Shown here piece by piece: positions 1-7,212 of a stretch of 31,366 bases of DNA. The stretch is from assembly GCA_963575745.1 (NCBI GenBank), contig CAUYUJ010015266.1, positions 312,501 through 343,866 of the forward strand, read 5' to 3'. Both the position numbers and the translations under genes were made by a program. The notes beneath the pieces are model-generated. The model did no database searches, was not told the DNA's origin, and was given only the letters and a program-made list of their open reading frames with translations. Numbering within the stretch: position 1 is the stretch's first letter; every line of letters begins with the position of its first letter. The DNA comes from Prorocentrum cordatum. Taxonomy: Eukaryota > Sar > Dinophyceae > Prorocentrales > Prorocentraceae.

Positions 1-203
1 GATCCCCGAGCCCTCTCGCCGGCGTGCAATATGGCCCGAAGCCTTGTCAGAGACGCGGGGGCTGGCGCCGCACGACCGCGAGGAATCCGACGCGCAGCTT
101 GCAGGCTGGCGAGGGCGCGTGAACAGATTCCGATATCTCTCCTTCAATGGATCTTCTGGGAGAGGTGGTGGAGGTGGTCTTGGAGGATGCGGAGGGCGGA
201 GGA

Positions 204-336
204 GGTGGTGGTGGTGGTGGTGGTGGTGGTGGTGGTGGTGGTGGTGGTGGTGGTGGTGGTGGTGGTGGTGGTGGTGGTGGTGGTGGTGGTGGTGGTGGTG
301 GTGGTGGTGGTGGTGGTGGTGGTGGTGGTGGTGGTG
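204..336 (+). repeat. (GGT)n microsatellite, about 44 perfect units
   Basis: An uninterrupted GGT array of 133 bases. It is followed to about 440 by interrupted GGT/GGC/GCT triplets and preceded by GGA/GGT variants. The other strand is (ACC)n. Its G richness could allow G-quadruplex structure; that is inference. Confidence 0.98.
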
Positions 337-541
337 AGGTGGTGGTGGTGGTGGTGGTGCTGTTGGCGGTGGTGGGTGGTGGTGGCGGTGGTGGTGCTGG
401 CTGCTGGCGATGGTGGTGGTGGTGGTGGTGGTGGTGGAAGGAGGTGGCGGAGGACCGAGGAGGAGACCCTCCCCAGGGCCAAGACAGAGAAGGTGGCAGA
501 GGTTCCAGGGCGAGGCAGAGGATGAGAGTCAGGATGAGAGT

Positions 542-584
542 CAGGATGAGGAGGAGGAGGAGGAGGAGGGGAGGAGGAGGAATA
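542..584 (+). repeat. GAG/GGA triplet tract
   Basis: A short polypurine run of GAG/GGA triplets just upstream of the proposed first exon. Two nearly identical AGTCAGGATGAG repeats precede it, at about 527-549. Confidence 0.85.
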
Positions 585-608
585 ATGAATTCCCACGGCC
601 TACAGGCC

Positions 609-788
609 ATGTCGGCACCCTCGGCGCTTGAGACCCCGCCCAAGCTGCCCAAGCCCCTCGCGGACCTGGAAATGAAAATGAAATCCATGGGCCTCGCCAT
701 GGACGAGGACGGGCTCAAGAAGCTGAGCTCGAAGGACAGAGCCATTGCGTTCCAGGAGCTGCGCCGCCGTTTACCAAGCGACCTGAAG
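609..788 (+). CDS. Gene A, exon 1 (uncharacterised dinoflagellate-type family)
   Basis: Proposed first coding exon. ATG at 609 follows an AG|GCC acceptor-like site, which suits trans-splicing; an in-frame ATG at 585 is an alternative, and the frame is open further upstream through the repeats. It encodes about 60 residues: a Pro/Ala-rich start, then a charged helical stretch (LADLEMKMKSMG, KKLSSKDRAIAF, QELRRRLPSDLK). The exon ends AAG at 788, directly before a GA donor, and joins exon 2 in phase 0 to read SDLK|EKYGTVKG. The fit with family N-termini is from memory. The 5' end is the weakest part. Confidence 0.55.
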
Positions 789-956
789 GATCAACTTGGC
801 CAAATCGATCATCAATCTGACCCTGTGGCTGGATGGGGACAAGCATGCAATCATTTCTCGGCCCTGCAGTCAACGCTGGCACATCCCGAACTGTGCTTGA
901 CTCCTGCCTGCCTCGGCGTCGGTTGATGACCAAAATGGCCAACTTGATCCTCCGAG
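789..956 (+). other. Gene A intron 1 (GA-AG, 168 bp)
   Basis: The non-canonical GA donor (AAG|GATCAA) and the acceptor CGAG|GAG restore one reading frame across an in-frame TGA at 945. The site is inferred from protein continuity and from the AG|GN...AG|G rule shared by the other introns. GA donors are reported for dinoflagellates. Confidence 0.55.
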
Positions 957-1781
957 GAGAAGTATGGCACGGTGAAAGGTCCTGGATCCGACGAGCAACG
1001 CCGCAAATGGCTGGCTAACTTCATCTTGGATCCGACGTGTGCTAAGCTCAGGGCCATGGACAAGGACACCGCGATCGACGAGGCCTTCAGCTCCGACGAG
1101 GAGCAGTGGATGACAGTTGATGAGTACGGAGGTCCCAAGGGCATCAACAATATGGAGAACGCTCGCTTGGCCGTGCTAGACTTCGACTCGCGCCCGCACA
1201 AGCAGTCCAAGAGGCTCCGGGATGCTGGCGTCATGCAGTACAAGATCGTTACCGACAAGCGCCACAAGCGCACCGGCAACAGGCGCGAGCACGTGGTCGA
1301 GGCGGACGCTGACATCAACGCGGATGATTACAGGGTGGCGCAGGCGACCATGCAGGCTGGCTCATCAGGCAAAGCTCGCGCCACGCCTGTGGCGGCCACT
1401 CCTTTGCCCATCGACCGCAGCGCTGCGCCCAGCGAGAGCGAGCCGGCAACTCCGAGGGCCAGCCCGAGGCCGACAGAGGGTGGTCCCCCGCCGAGCGACG
1501 CCAGCCCAGCACGGCGCAGGGTCACGGGCAAGAAGACGGTGCTTGCTGAGGAGCCCCAGGCCGCGTCTGAGGGCAAGGCTGCGGCGAGTGGAGCTGCAGA
1601 CACCAAGAAGGGCGTCATCAACATCAAGCGCGAGATCTCTGGCGAGGACGACAGGACCGCCACCCTGTCGGAGGACGCCGACCAGGCTGAGCTGCTCCGC
1701 ATCAAGCAGGCCAGGGTGAAGGAGTGCAAGACGTTCATCAACAAGACGCGGACGGAGCTCAAGGAGGTCAGCGTCTTGAAG
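957..1781 (+). CDS. Gene A, exon 2 (charged N-terminal domain and basic/acidic linker)
   Basis: A 275-codon open exon. The first ~110 residues look folded: GPGSDEQRRKWLANFILDP, then EEQWMTVDEYGGPKGINN, DSRPHKQSKRLRDAGVMQYK and a basic KRHKRTGNRREH. The rest is a Ser/Pro/Ala-rich linker, then a charged, probably helical C-terminus (AELLRIKQARVKECKTFINK). I recall this order, a WL...DP block followed by a GGP block and a 'SRPHE..AAGV.QY' block, from multi-copy dinoflagellate proteins; this needs a search. The exon ends TTG AAG at 1781 before a GC donor. Read through instead, the frame stops at 1815. Confidence 0.7.
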
Positions 1782-2168
1782 GCATGCCGCAGGGCATTGA
1801 ACAAGTTTGAGCCGTGAAGAGACGAGGGGAGGAGTACGAGGAGGAGAAGGAGGAGGAGAGAGGAGGAGGAGGGAGGAGGAGAGGGTAGAGGTGGAGGAGG
1901 AGGAGGAGGAGAAGAGGAGGAGAGGAGGAGAGGAGGAGAGGAGGAGAAGGAGAAGGAGTAGGAGGTGGAGGAGGAGGATGAGTAGCAGGAGGAGGGGGAG
2001 GAAAGGAGGAGAAGGAGGAGGAGGAGAAGGAGGCTGTCAACGACTAAAAGACAGTGTATGAATTCACAATGCATGCAACACATCTGCAAATTTAATCCTC
2101 CTCACTCTCGCTCTGCCTTCTCTGTCTGCTCCTTGCTCTTTTGCCCGATGCCATCCCCATCATAATAG
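1782..2168 (+). other. Gene A intron 2 (GC-AG, 387 bp) with a GGA tract
   Basis: Donor AAG|GCATGC and acceptor ATAG|GATGGG; both flanking exons are in phase 0. The acceptor area repeats ATAGGATG at 2166-2173 and 2186-2193, so an alternative acceptor 20 bases downstream exists but would break the frame. The interior is mostly purine triplets. Confidence 0.6.
1822..2034 (+). repeat. Interrupted GGA/GAG polypurine tract
   Basis: About 210 bases, almost only A and G, built of GGA/GAG triplets with scattered substitutions, inside the proposed intron 2. Long Glu/Arg-rich and, on the other strand, Ser/Leu/Pro-rich ORFs here are repeat artefacts. Confidence 0.95.
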
Positions 2169-2459
2169 GATGGGGATGGTTTGGATAGGATGATCCTGTC
2201 CAAACCGTCCTCTCGAGCATTGTGGGCCCACCTCGAGGCCCGCATCGAGAAGAAGCCCGCGTGGGGCCCGCACGCTGCCACATTCCTCCAGCAGAAGGCT
2301 GACGAGCAGCTGACCGCTCTTGAGGAGCTCTTTCAAGAATTTGTCACCGCTTGTGCCGTGGAGGTCCCCGTGGATCTGACCCCTGAGAGCAGGGCTGCCT
2401 TCCTCAAGACAATTGACGACCTGGAGGCCTCCCGCTTGGCCAGGGCAAATTCCTACAAG
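2169..2459 (+). CDS. Gene A, exon 3 (helical region)
   Basis: 97 codons in phase 0. It reads DGDGLDRMILSKPSSR, then ALWAHLEARIEKKPAWGPH, TFLQQKADEQLTALEELFQE and AAFLKTIDDLEASRLARA, a mostly helical, possibly coiled-coil stretch. It ends TAC AAG at 2459, before a canonical GTGGCC donor. If not spliced, the frame runs on to a stop at 2511-2513. Placement between exons 2 and 4 agrees with a helical segment I recall in this family (unverified). Confidence 0.6.
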
Positions 2460-3453
2460 GTGGCCTGTGCCCAAACATACTCCTACACATGCATATCACC
2501 AAATATGCGCTGACGCGCCCTGCCGGCATGCGTTAAGCTAACTGTCATTGAAAACCACGTGGGTAGGGGGTCCCGATCCAGCCGAAGGGCTTAGGCGATC
2601 CCTCCTCCTCCTCCTCCTCCTCCTCCTCCTTCTCCTCCTCCTCCTCCTCCTCCTCCTCCTCCCCCTCCTCCTCCTTCTCGCTCCCCCACCCCCTCCTGCT
2701 AGTGGTAATATCTTTGAGCTGCACCTTGTTTTGTTAAGCGTCGCCTCGCATTGCCCTGAGGTCTTCTGCAAGGATGTCCTCATGGACTTCTCGAAGTGCT
2801 GATCGCCCTCATCGGCGACGGCGTCGGTGGTTTCCGCGCCAGGGGAAGCAAGTGGACGGGGCAGGATTTCGCCGAAGGAAAGATTCTTCTTAGAGAACCC
2901 CGTTTCGAAGCCCCACCAGGGCTTCTAAGAAGCCCTCGGAGGTCACCCTTCCTTCAGCGAAGCCCTCCCTCGTCCCTTATCCCCCCTCGGCGTTGGCTGG
3001 AGGCCAGCAACTCGTTGGCGTCTCAGCCAGAGTGGGCACAGTCATGCGTGTGGGGTGTTTTGACTGTGAGCTAGGTTTGGCTAAGCCCTCTGTGGCCGCT
3101 GAGCGCAGTCACCATCGATCGTTCGCCATGCCAGTGAACCCTTGGTCGAGCATTTGGGTTCGATCAGGGGGCCGTTTTGCTGCTGGGGGGCGGCGATGGG
3201 CGACGATTCTGCAGCTCAAACTTACCACAGAGGCCTTGAGAATTGAGGTTAAACCTTCCTTGAGAGGGCGATTGGGGGTGTCAACGTGCGCGTCTACCCC
3301 ACCCTCAATAGTTCGGCCATCCCAATGTAAAAAAACAAAAAAAAACTTGCCCACTCCGCGATCCCCTCTATCCCCCCACTGGCTGGTGTAGGCGCGCATC
3401 GTTGCCCCCCCCAATGTGTCCGGAATGTTTGGGGAGGGGGTTTTGACCCTGAG
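2460..3453 (+). other. Gene A: large intron or missing exon(s), with a CTC tract
   Basis: Nearly 1 kb joins exon 3 (GT donor at 2460) to the open frame beginning at 3453. No firmly recognisable exon lies inside. The frame open from about 2906 to 3391 encodes a Ser/Pro-rich stretch (KKPSEVTLPSAKPSL) and could hide a linker exon; I cannot define its splice sites. The stretch 2598-2692 is a pyrimidine triplet repeat. Confidence 0.45.
2598..2692 (+). repeat. (CTC)n / TCC triplet tract
   Basis: About 95 bases of CTC triplets with two CTT interruptions. It is the pyrimidine counterpart, on this strand, of the GGA tract in intron 2. Confidence 0.95.
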
Positions 3454-4068
3454 GCCCACGAGCTCAAGTACGTGGGACCAGACGCTCTTCGGAGACCCCG
3501 CCTGAAGAAGTTGATGATCGGCCTTCGAAATTCCTGGCAACCTTATACAAAAAAGGTCGCATCAGTGCGAAAGAATTTCAAGAGGGGTGCCAAGCTTTCA
3601 AATCGGTTGACCCTCACTGTTCGGACCTGGGGAAAGCGAATAAAGGACATCACCAGAGAAATCTACTTGGGGCACTTCGGAGGCAAGGAAAACGCCTGCC
3701 GAACCTGTACGTTGCTAGAGCACCATTTTGGGACAATTGCCGCAACGAAGCATACGAGGGATTGTTGTATTTCCTCTTGCCAGCTGAAGTGCTAGAGTGT
3801 GTAATAGAGCCAGGGCGGATTGCAGAGTGGACTAGTTATTCTAACCGCCAATTGAACCTCCAGCACACTTTCAAGAAGTGGTGTGACCAGACAAACTGCG
3901 TGGACACTGGTGATTACGTAGGCCTGGGTTTCTGGGGGGACTCAGCGCCAATGAGCAAGAGGGAGAGTCTGCACATTTTCTTGTTCAACGCGGTTTCAGG
4001 GTCACATCGAGAGCGCTTCTGGGTCACGACGTTCACGAAGGCCCAGGCTTGCCAGTGCGGCTGTTCAG
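3454..4068 (+). CDS. Gene A, exon 4 (core domain, first part)
   Basis: Frame 0 is open from 3453 (TGA at 3450-3452) to the proposed splice site. It encodes RPSKFLATLYKKGRISAKEF, HQRNLLGALRRQGKRLPNLY, APFWDNC, GLLYFLLPAEVLE, then a block with GLGFWGDSAPMSKRESLHIF and QACQCGCSG. The FLLPxEVL motif, the G(F/L)WGD block and the CQCGC motif in this order are what I remember of the dinoflagellate family. There is no in-frame ATG before about 3948, so the N-terminus must come from upstream exons. The 5' boundary (acceptor CTGAG|GCC at 3453) is a guess; the 3' end TCAG|GCC at 4068 is well supported by the join to exon 5. Confidence 0.7.
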
Positions 4069-4402
4069 GCCTGCTCGCTTCTGTTTTCGTCCTCTCGTCG
4101 CCTCCACCCGCCAATATCTTTACGATCCCTTATGTGGCCACGTCGTGCATGCACTGGCACCTACTCAACAACACAACACCTATACTTGCACATGAACATA
4201 CATTGTGGCAAACACGCCTGTGCATGCACATGCACCTACCCCCTGAGGAGACGGAGGAGGAAGAGGAGGAAGGAGGAGGAGGAGGAGGAGGAATAGGTGG
4301 AGGAGAGGAAGAGGAGGAAGCCTCTTCCCCTCTACCTCCTCCTCTTCCTCCTTCCATCTGCGCTCACGTTTGCGTGCCCTTTTGCCAGCCCTGCATGTGC
4401 AG
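4069..4402 (+). other. Gene A intron (GC-AG, 334 bp) with a triplet repeat
   Basis: Donor TCAG|GCCTGC and acceptor TGCAG|GCCGCC. A CAGGC pentamer is present at both ends. Joining a G at 4068 to GC at 4403-4404 makes a Gly codon and gives CGCSG|RHTFEVV. The intron contains GGA/GAG triplets followed by CTC triplets at 4247-4350. Confidence 0.72.
4247..4350 (+). repeat. Back-to-back GGA and CTC triplet tracts
   Basis: About 75 bases of GGA/GAG/GAA are followed directly by about 25 bases of CTC/CCT. The purine and pyrimidine halves are partly complementary, so the pair could fold into a hairpin. Both lie within the intron. Confidence 0.9.
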
Positions 4403-4597
4403 GCCGCCACACCTTCGAAGTGGTTTTGGACGTTATGAGGTGGCAGTTGGTAGCTTTGGCAGTTGGCCGGAGACCAACCAAACGCCATGACGGCACGAAG
4501 TTTTCAGAGTCGACGTTTACTGGCGACCGAGAGCGAGCTCGCAAAGCACTGGAACATCCGACGTACCGCATCAAAGGGTGCTGCTTACAGAAACGAG
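4403..4597 (+). CDS. Gene A, exon 5
   Basis: Starts in phase 1 (GC completing a Gly codon) and encodes RHTFEVVLDVMRWQLVALAV, RRPTKRHDGTKF, RERARKALEHP and KGCCLQKR, ending with one base of the next Gly codon at CGAG|GTCCC. The reading frame differs from both neighbouring exons, but the two joins restore continuity exactly. The order 'TFEVVLDVMRW ... RHDG..F ... D..RA' matches my recollection of the family. Confidence 0.72.
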
Positions 4598-4688
4598 GTC
4601 CCACAGGGCAAATGCGCGATGGGGGAACGGGAAGGAGGAGGGCAGGAGAATGATAGGCGGGAAGGTCGGGGAAAACGATTGGCCCCAG
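4598..4688 (+). other. Gene A intron (GT-AG, 91 bp)
   Basis: Donor CGAG|GTCCCA and acceptor CCCCAG|GTGATT. Removal turns QKR...GDW into the continuous KRGDWSWYK. Without splicing, the exon 5 frame stops at about 4653. Confidence 0.72.
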
Positions 4689-4741
4689 GTGATTGGTCTT
4701 GGTATAAGCAGATCATGGGCCTCACAGGCTGGAAAGGGGAG
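4689..4741 (+). CDS. Gene A, micro-exon 6 (17 full codons)
   Basis: A 53-base exon (GT completing Gly, then 17 codons) encoding DWSWYKQIMGLTGWKGE. It ends GGAG before a GC donor. It was found only because the GDW...GW motif is expected between the RHDG block and the CYRC block. Confidence 0.65.
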
Positions 4742-4934
4742 GCGACGGGGGGTCAACTCATCTGATCTTGGGTGGCGCGACAGCCTCAGGAGGCGGCGCA
4801 AGGGATGTGACGCCCCCAGCTTCGGCCCGGAATCTTCAATCATCCAATCGTTATGTTGGGCAGTCCAGCATAGAGATTGGAGGATGGACTTACAAAACAA
4901 CACACCCATGGATCAGGATGGGGGGACAACTCAG
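4742..4934 (+). other. Gene A intron (GC-AG, 193 bp)
   Basis: Donor GGAG|GCGACG and acceptor CTCAG|GGCGTA, phase 0 on both sides, giving WKGE|GVSKRVCYRC. The exon 7 frame happens to be open through this intron back to about 4578, so a plain ORF search gives a false N-terminus. Confidence 0.6.
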
Positions 4935-5792
4935 GGCGTATCGAAGCGGGTATGTTATCGGTGCCCTGCCAATATGACAGATTGCCCGTTCACAGACTTC
5001 ACCATGGATGCGGCTTGGAGGTCCCAGTGCTTTTCCCACGTTGATTTCCTGGTGCAGCAGGCTGCTGAGGATGGCTATGTATGCCCAATTTTTCGGTGGC
5101 CAGGCTTTACCATTGATCACATATCAACGGACTTCATGCATTGCTGCGATTTGGGGATTCTTCAAGTTTTCCTTGCTAATGTGTGGTGGGATTTTTTCAA
5201 GGCAATTGGAGGGGTCCAAAGCCGCCCAAAAGCCCACCTCGCAGAGCTCTTGAATCTTATCAAATGGGGATCAAAACAGGTGGGTCTACCAAATCCTCCC
5301 ATCAACAATGTAACGATGACGATGATTCGAGTCGAAAGCAAGTCTCCCAAGTTTAAGCTGAAAGCGGCTGAATGTCGCTATATGCTTCCTGTTACGGTAC
5401 GAGTGGCAGAACTCTTCGGCACGGATTCCCCCTATAAGCAGACCAGAATGAATTGCCTCCTGGAGTTGCACACTGTATATAAAGAAATGGTTGCATGGGG
5501 ACCAGGAAGCGGAATCAAAATTGCAGAGGCAGCCCGAAAGCATTGCATCTTGTACACTGCGTTGCGCCCCGTCGAATCCCCCAGCTGGATATTTTATCGT
5601 ATCTATCCTAAGCACCATCAATTCATACACGTGTGTGAGCACCAGATAGCTGTATCTGGGAACCCAGCTGATCACTGGTGCTACATGGATGAGCACGAGA
5701 TCGGAATGGCTGTGCGGGGATCCCACAGCATGCACCCTAGGACCGTGCAACAAACTTTAATGGAGAAGTATCGGCTTCTCGAGTTCGTTTGA
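4935..5792 (+). CDS. Gene A, exon 7 (C-terminal core and stop)
   Basis: A 285-residue terminal exon. Motifs in order: VCYRCPAN (zinc-ribbon-like CxxC), FTDFTMDAAWR, FRWPGFTIDHISTDFMHCCD followed by LGILQVFLANVWWDFF, MLPVTVRVAELFG, HCILYTAL, YPKHHQFIHVCEHQ, DHWCYMDEHEIGMAVRGSHS, and TVQQTLMEKYRLLE before TGA at 5790. The 'D.MH..DLG' motif and the 'PKHH.F.H....WCY.DE.' ending are shared, from memory, with expanded dinoflagellate proteins and loosely with KDZ/Plavaka-type DDE transposases. No other catalytic acid can be assigned by eye. The exon is intact, so the gene may be functional. Confidence 0.78.
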   Translation, partial: GVSKRVCYRCPANMTDCPFTDFTMDAAWRSQCFSHVDFLVQQAAEDGYVCPIFRWPGFTIDHISTDFMHCCDLGILQVFLANVWWDFFKAIGGVQSRPKAHLAELLNLIKWGSKQVGLPNPPINNVTMTMIRVESKSPKFKLKAAECRYMLPVTVRVAELFGTDSPYKQTRMNCLLELHTVYKEMVAWGPGSGIKIAEAARKHCILYTALRPVESPSWIFYRIYPKHHQFIHVCEHQIAVSGNPADHWCYMDEHEIGMAVRGSHSMHPRTVQQTLMEKYRLLEFV

Positions 5793-6327
5793 TGAGGTCA
5801 GGTTTTCTCCTGCCTCGCTGAGCGCTGGACGATATGCATGGGGGAAGGACATAAGGATCTCGATAAGGGGGAGGAGGACGGCCAGGGGAAAAGGATGAAT
5901 CTAGACCCGCTCGGCGGAATGGCGTAGCCTTCCAAATACTGCTGTATATTTATGTGTGCAGCATGTGTGCGAGCAGCGTGACGTCTGCACCAGCCGTCGC
6001 CCGAGGGGCGAGTACAACTCGTTGACTGACGATGACCCGTCGCTTCTTCCCTTTCCTAGTTCTTCCCCTGTTGCCAGCCCTTCGGCCCCCTTCTCTCCCC
6101 CCGCTCTCTCGGTCGGTCGTTGATGGCGGTCCTCTAAATCAAGACGGGGATCGAAGATAATAGAAAATGCACCCCATGGATGGCTAACACAGGGCCCCAT
6201 GGATGGTCCCCTGGATTCCCCAAAGGGGCCCTTAGGGCCTCAGCTGTTGGATTCCCTACGCTGGCTCACAGACCCCCTTACCGACCGACCAACCCTCCCC
6301 AACTCTCGTGATCTCACTGCAGCCGCG
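5793..6327. other. Spacer downstream of gene A
   Basis: No supported gene. Two CCCCATGGATGG copies lie at about 6172 and 6193, and there is a CT-rich patch at about 6047-6110. ORFs on either strand here have no recognisable features. The start may be the 3' UTR of gene A. Confidence 0.5.
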
Positions 6328-6422
6328 ATGTCCGAGGTGAAACGCCGAAAATTCCCCAGTTCATTCACAATGTTTGGCCCATGGGACCCCACAGCTGGCT
6401 CCTAAACTGGACCCCGACAAGG

Positions 6423-6626
6423 GCAATACTGGCGAGTTCGGTGAGATCGATACGAAAAAATGATGCTGACGACGAGATCGGTGAGATCGATCCGGAAAAT
6501 GATGCTGAAGAGTGCGACGACTGCGAGACAGAATCGGACAAAGAGAGCGACTGGCCGTGGAGCGAACCATCTGACGAGGCCACAATAGGTCGGATTATGG
6601 ACGAGAAAGCGCTCCCGACGAGCGAG
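6423..6626 (+). CDS. Gene B, acidic exon (possibly broken)
   Basis: Encodes a strongly acidic stretch (GEIDPENDAEECDDCETESD, ESDWPWSEPSDEA, MDEKALPTSE). An upstream ATG GAG-type start at 6328 (MSE|GT donor) could splice to AG|GGC at 6421. In that model the frame is broken at an A run (6456-6461): the first of two 40-bp repeats has one A too many relative to the second. A GA donor after 6626 would join in phase 0 to the next exon. The function is unknown. It could be a real low-complexity protein, a pseudogene, or an assembly error at the homopolymer. Confidence 0.35.
6441..6519 (+). repeat. Two imperfect 40-bp tandem repeats
   Basis: GTGAGATCGAT begins at 6441 and again at 6481, each followed by a near-identical block ending TGATGCTGA. 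Both encode a GEID..NDA unit, but the first copy has an extra A. Confidence 0.8.
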
Positions 6627-6715
6627 GAGAGTGAGAGCCACAGCGCGGACAAATCCGACTCCGCCGAATCCGACTCCGACTCCGACACTCCGACAGAGCG
6701 ACAGAGCGACTCGAG

Positions 6716-6841
6716 GGGTATAAGCTTTCCCGGAGACAGCAATCCTACTTGACTCCTGAAGCTCTCGCGGGGTACCGCAAAACGAGTCCCGAGTACTTCT
6801 TCCAGAAACAAGCTGAGGCGGCTGAGATGAGGGAGATGAAG
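6716..6841 (+). CDS. Gene B, middle exon
   Basis: Begins after CTCGAG|GGG and encodes GYKLSRRQQSYLTPEALAGY, KTSPEYFFQKQAEAAEMREM and K, ending AAG before a GA donor. It looks like an ordinary soluble, partly helical sequence. The family is not recognised. The splice to the next exon (EMREMK|EAYAKKMM) keeps the frame and obeys the AG|GN...AG|G rule. Confidence 0.5.
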
Positions 6842-6995
6842 GACTTCCGAACTTGAGAACGACACCCTCCTCCTCCTCCTCCTCCTCCTCCTCCTCCTCC
6901 TCCTCGTGTCATCCTCCTCTTCCGCCTCCCCCTCCTCTCTGCCCCCCTGGGGGGGGGAAGGGGCAACCGAATACCCATAGGAAAGGCGGCAGAAG
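6842..6995 (+). other. Gene B intron (GA-AG, 154 bp) with a CTC repeat
   Basis: Donor GAAG|GACTTC and acceptor AGAAG|GAGGCC, both bounded by AAG|GA, so the exact cut is ambiguous within the repeat. The interior holds (CCT)n at 6866-6905 and a C/G-rich run. Confidence 0.5.
6866..6905 (+). repeat. (CCT)n microsatellite
   Basis: About 13 perfect CCT units inside the proposed gene B intron. Confidence 0.95.
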
Positions 6996-7196
6996 GAGGC
7001 CTATGCCAAGAAGATGATGGCGGTTTCTGAGCAGCAATGGCGCATGCATGCGCCATTGCTGCTCATGAGTGTGAGGTGCAGATTTTGCCCGTGGGACCTC
7101 GGACCCAGAAAGCTGATTCGTCGGAGGCCTAAGCCAGAGAAACCGTTTGCTCTGAAGCGAACTCCTGCTCAGGAACTGGCCGCGCTCAGCCCATAG
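6996..7196 (+). CDS. Gene B, last exon
   Basis: Open to TAG at 7194. It encodes EAYAKKMMAVSEQQWRMHA, then LLLMSVRCRF and a basic tail (KLIRRRPKPEKPFALKRTPA, QELAALSP). The QQWRMHAPLLL part is encoded by a perfect 38-bp palindrome, so the protein there may not be native. The product is not recognised. The basic tail contrasts with the acidic first exon. Confidence 0.45.
   Translation, partial: EAYAKKMMAVSEQQWRMHAPLLLMSVRCRFCPWDLGPRKLIRRRPKPEKPFALKRTPAQELAALSP
7028..7065. repeat. Perfect 38-bp palindrome, no spacer
   Basis: The left half TGAGCAGCAATGGCGCATG is followed immediately by its exact reverse complement. The symmetry ends at C7027/T7066. It lies inside an open exon. It could extrude as a cruciform, or arise from a snap-back template switch or an assembly fold-back. 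Confidence 0.97.
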
Positions 7197-7208
7197 TTGC
7201 CTATGGGC
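7189..7208 (+). repeat. 8-bp hairpin over the gene B stop codon
   Basis: GCCCATAG, loop TTGC, CTATGGGC. The TAG of the left arm is the proposed stop codon. The role is unknown. Confidence 0.8.
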
Positions 7209-7212
7209 GCGA

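Larger units (their letters stand above)
1..608. other. 5' flank without a supported gene
   Basis: No credible gene is visible here. Long ORFs exist in several frames, but they are low-complexity readings (poly-Val, poly-Trp, poly-Gly, poly-Pro) of the GGT and GAG repeats. The stretch may hold the promoter or 5' leader of the downstream gene, but I see no promoter motif. An AG|G acceptor-like site at 604-606, three bases before the ATG at 609, could be a spliced-leader trans-splice site; this is inference. Confidence 0.6.

Noticed and set aside
31-596. Long ORFs in several frames over the GGT repeat
   Set aside because: They translate as homopolymeric Val, Trp, Gly, Pro, Thr or His runs and depend only on the triplet repeat.
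2993-3391. Possible exon (open frame of 132 codons)
   Set aside because: No recognisable motif or matching splice sites; noted only as a possible linker exon of gene A.
4578-4934. N-terminal extension of exon 7
   Set aside because: Open by chance through an intron; the spliced join at 4935 keeps the family motifs continuous, the extension does not.
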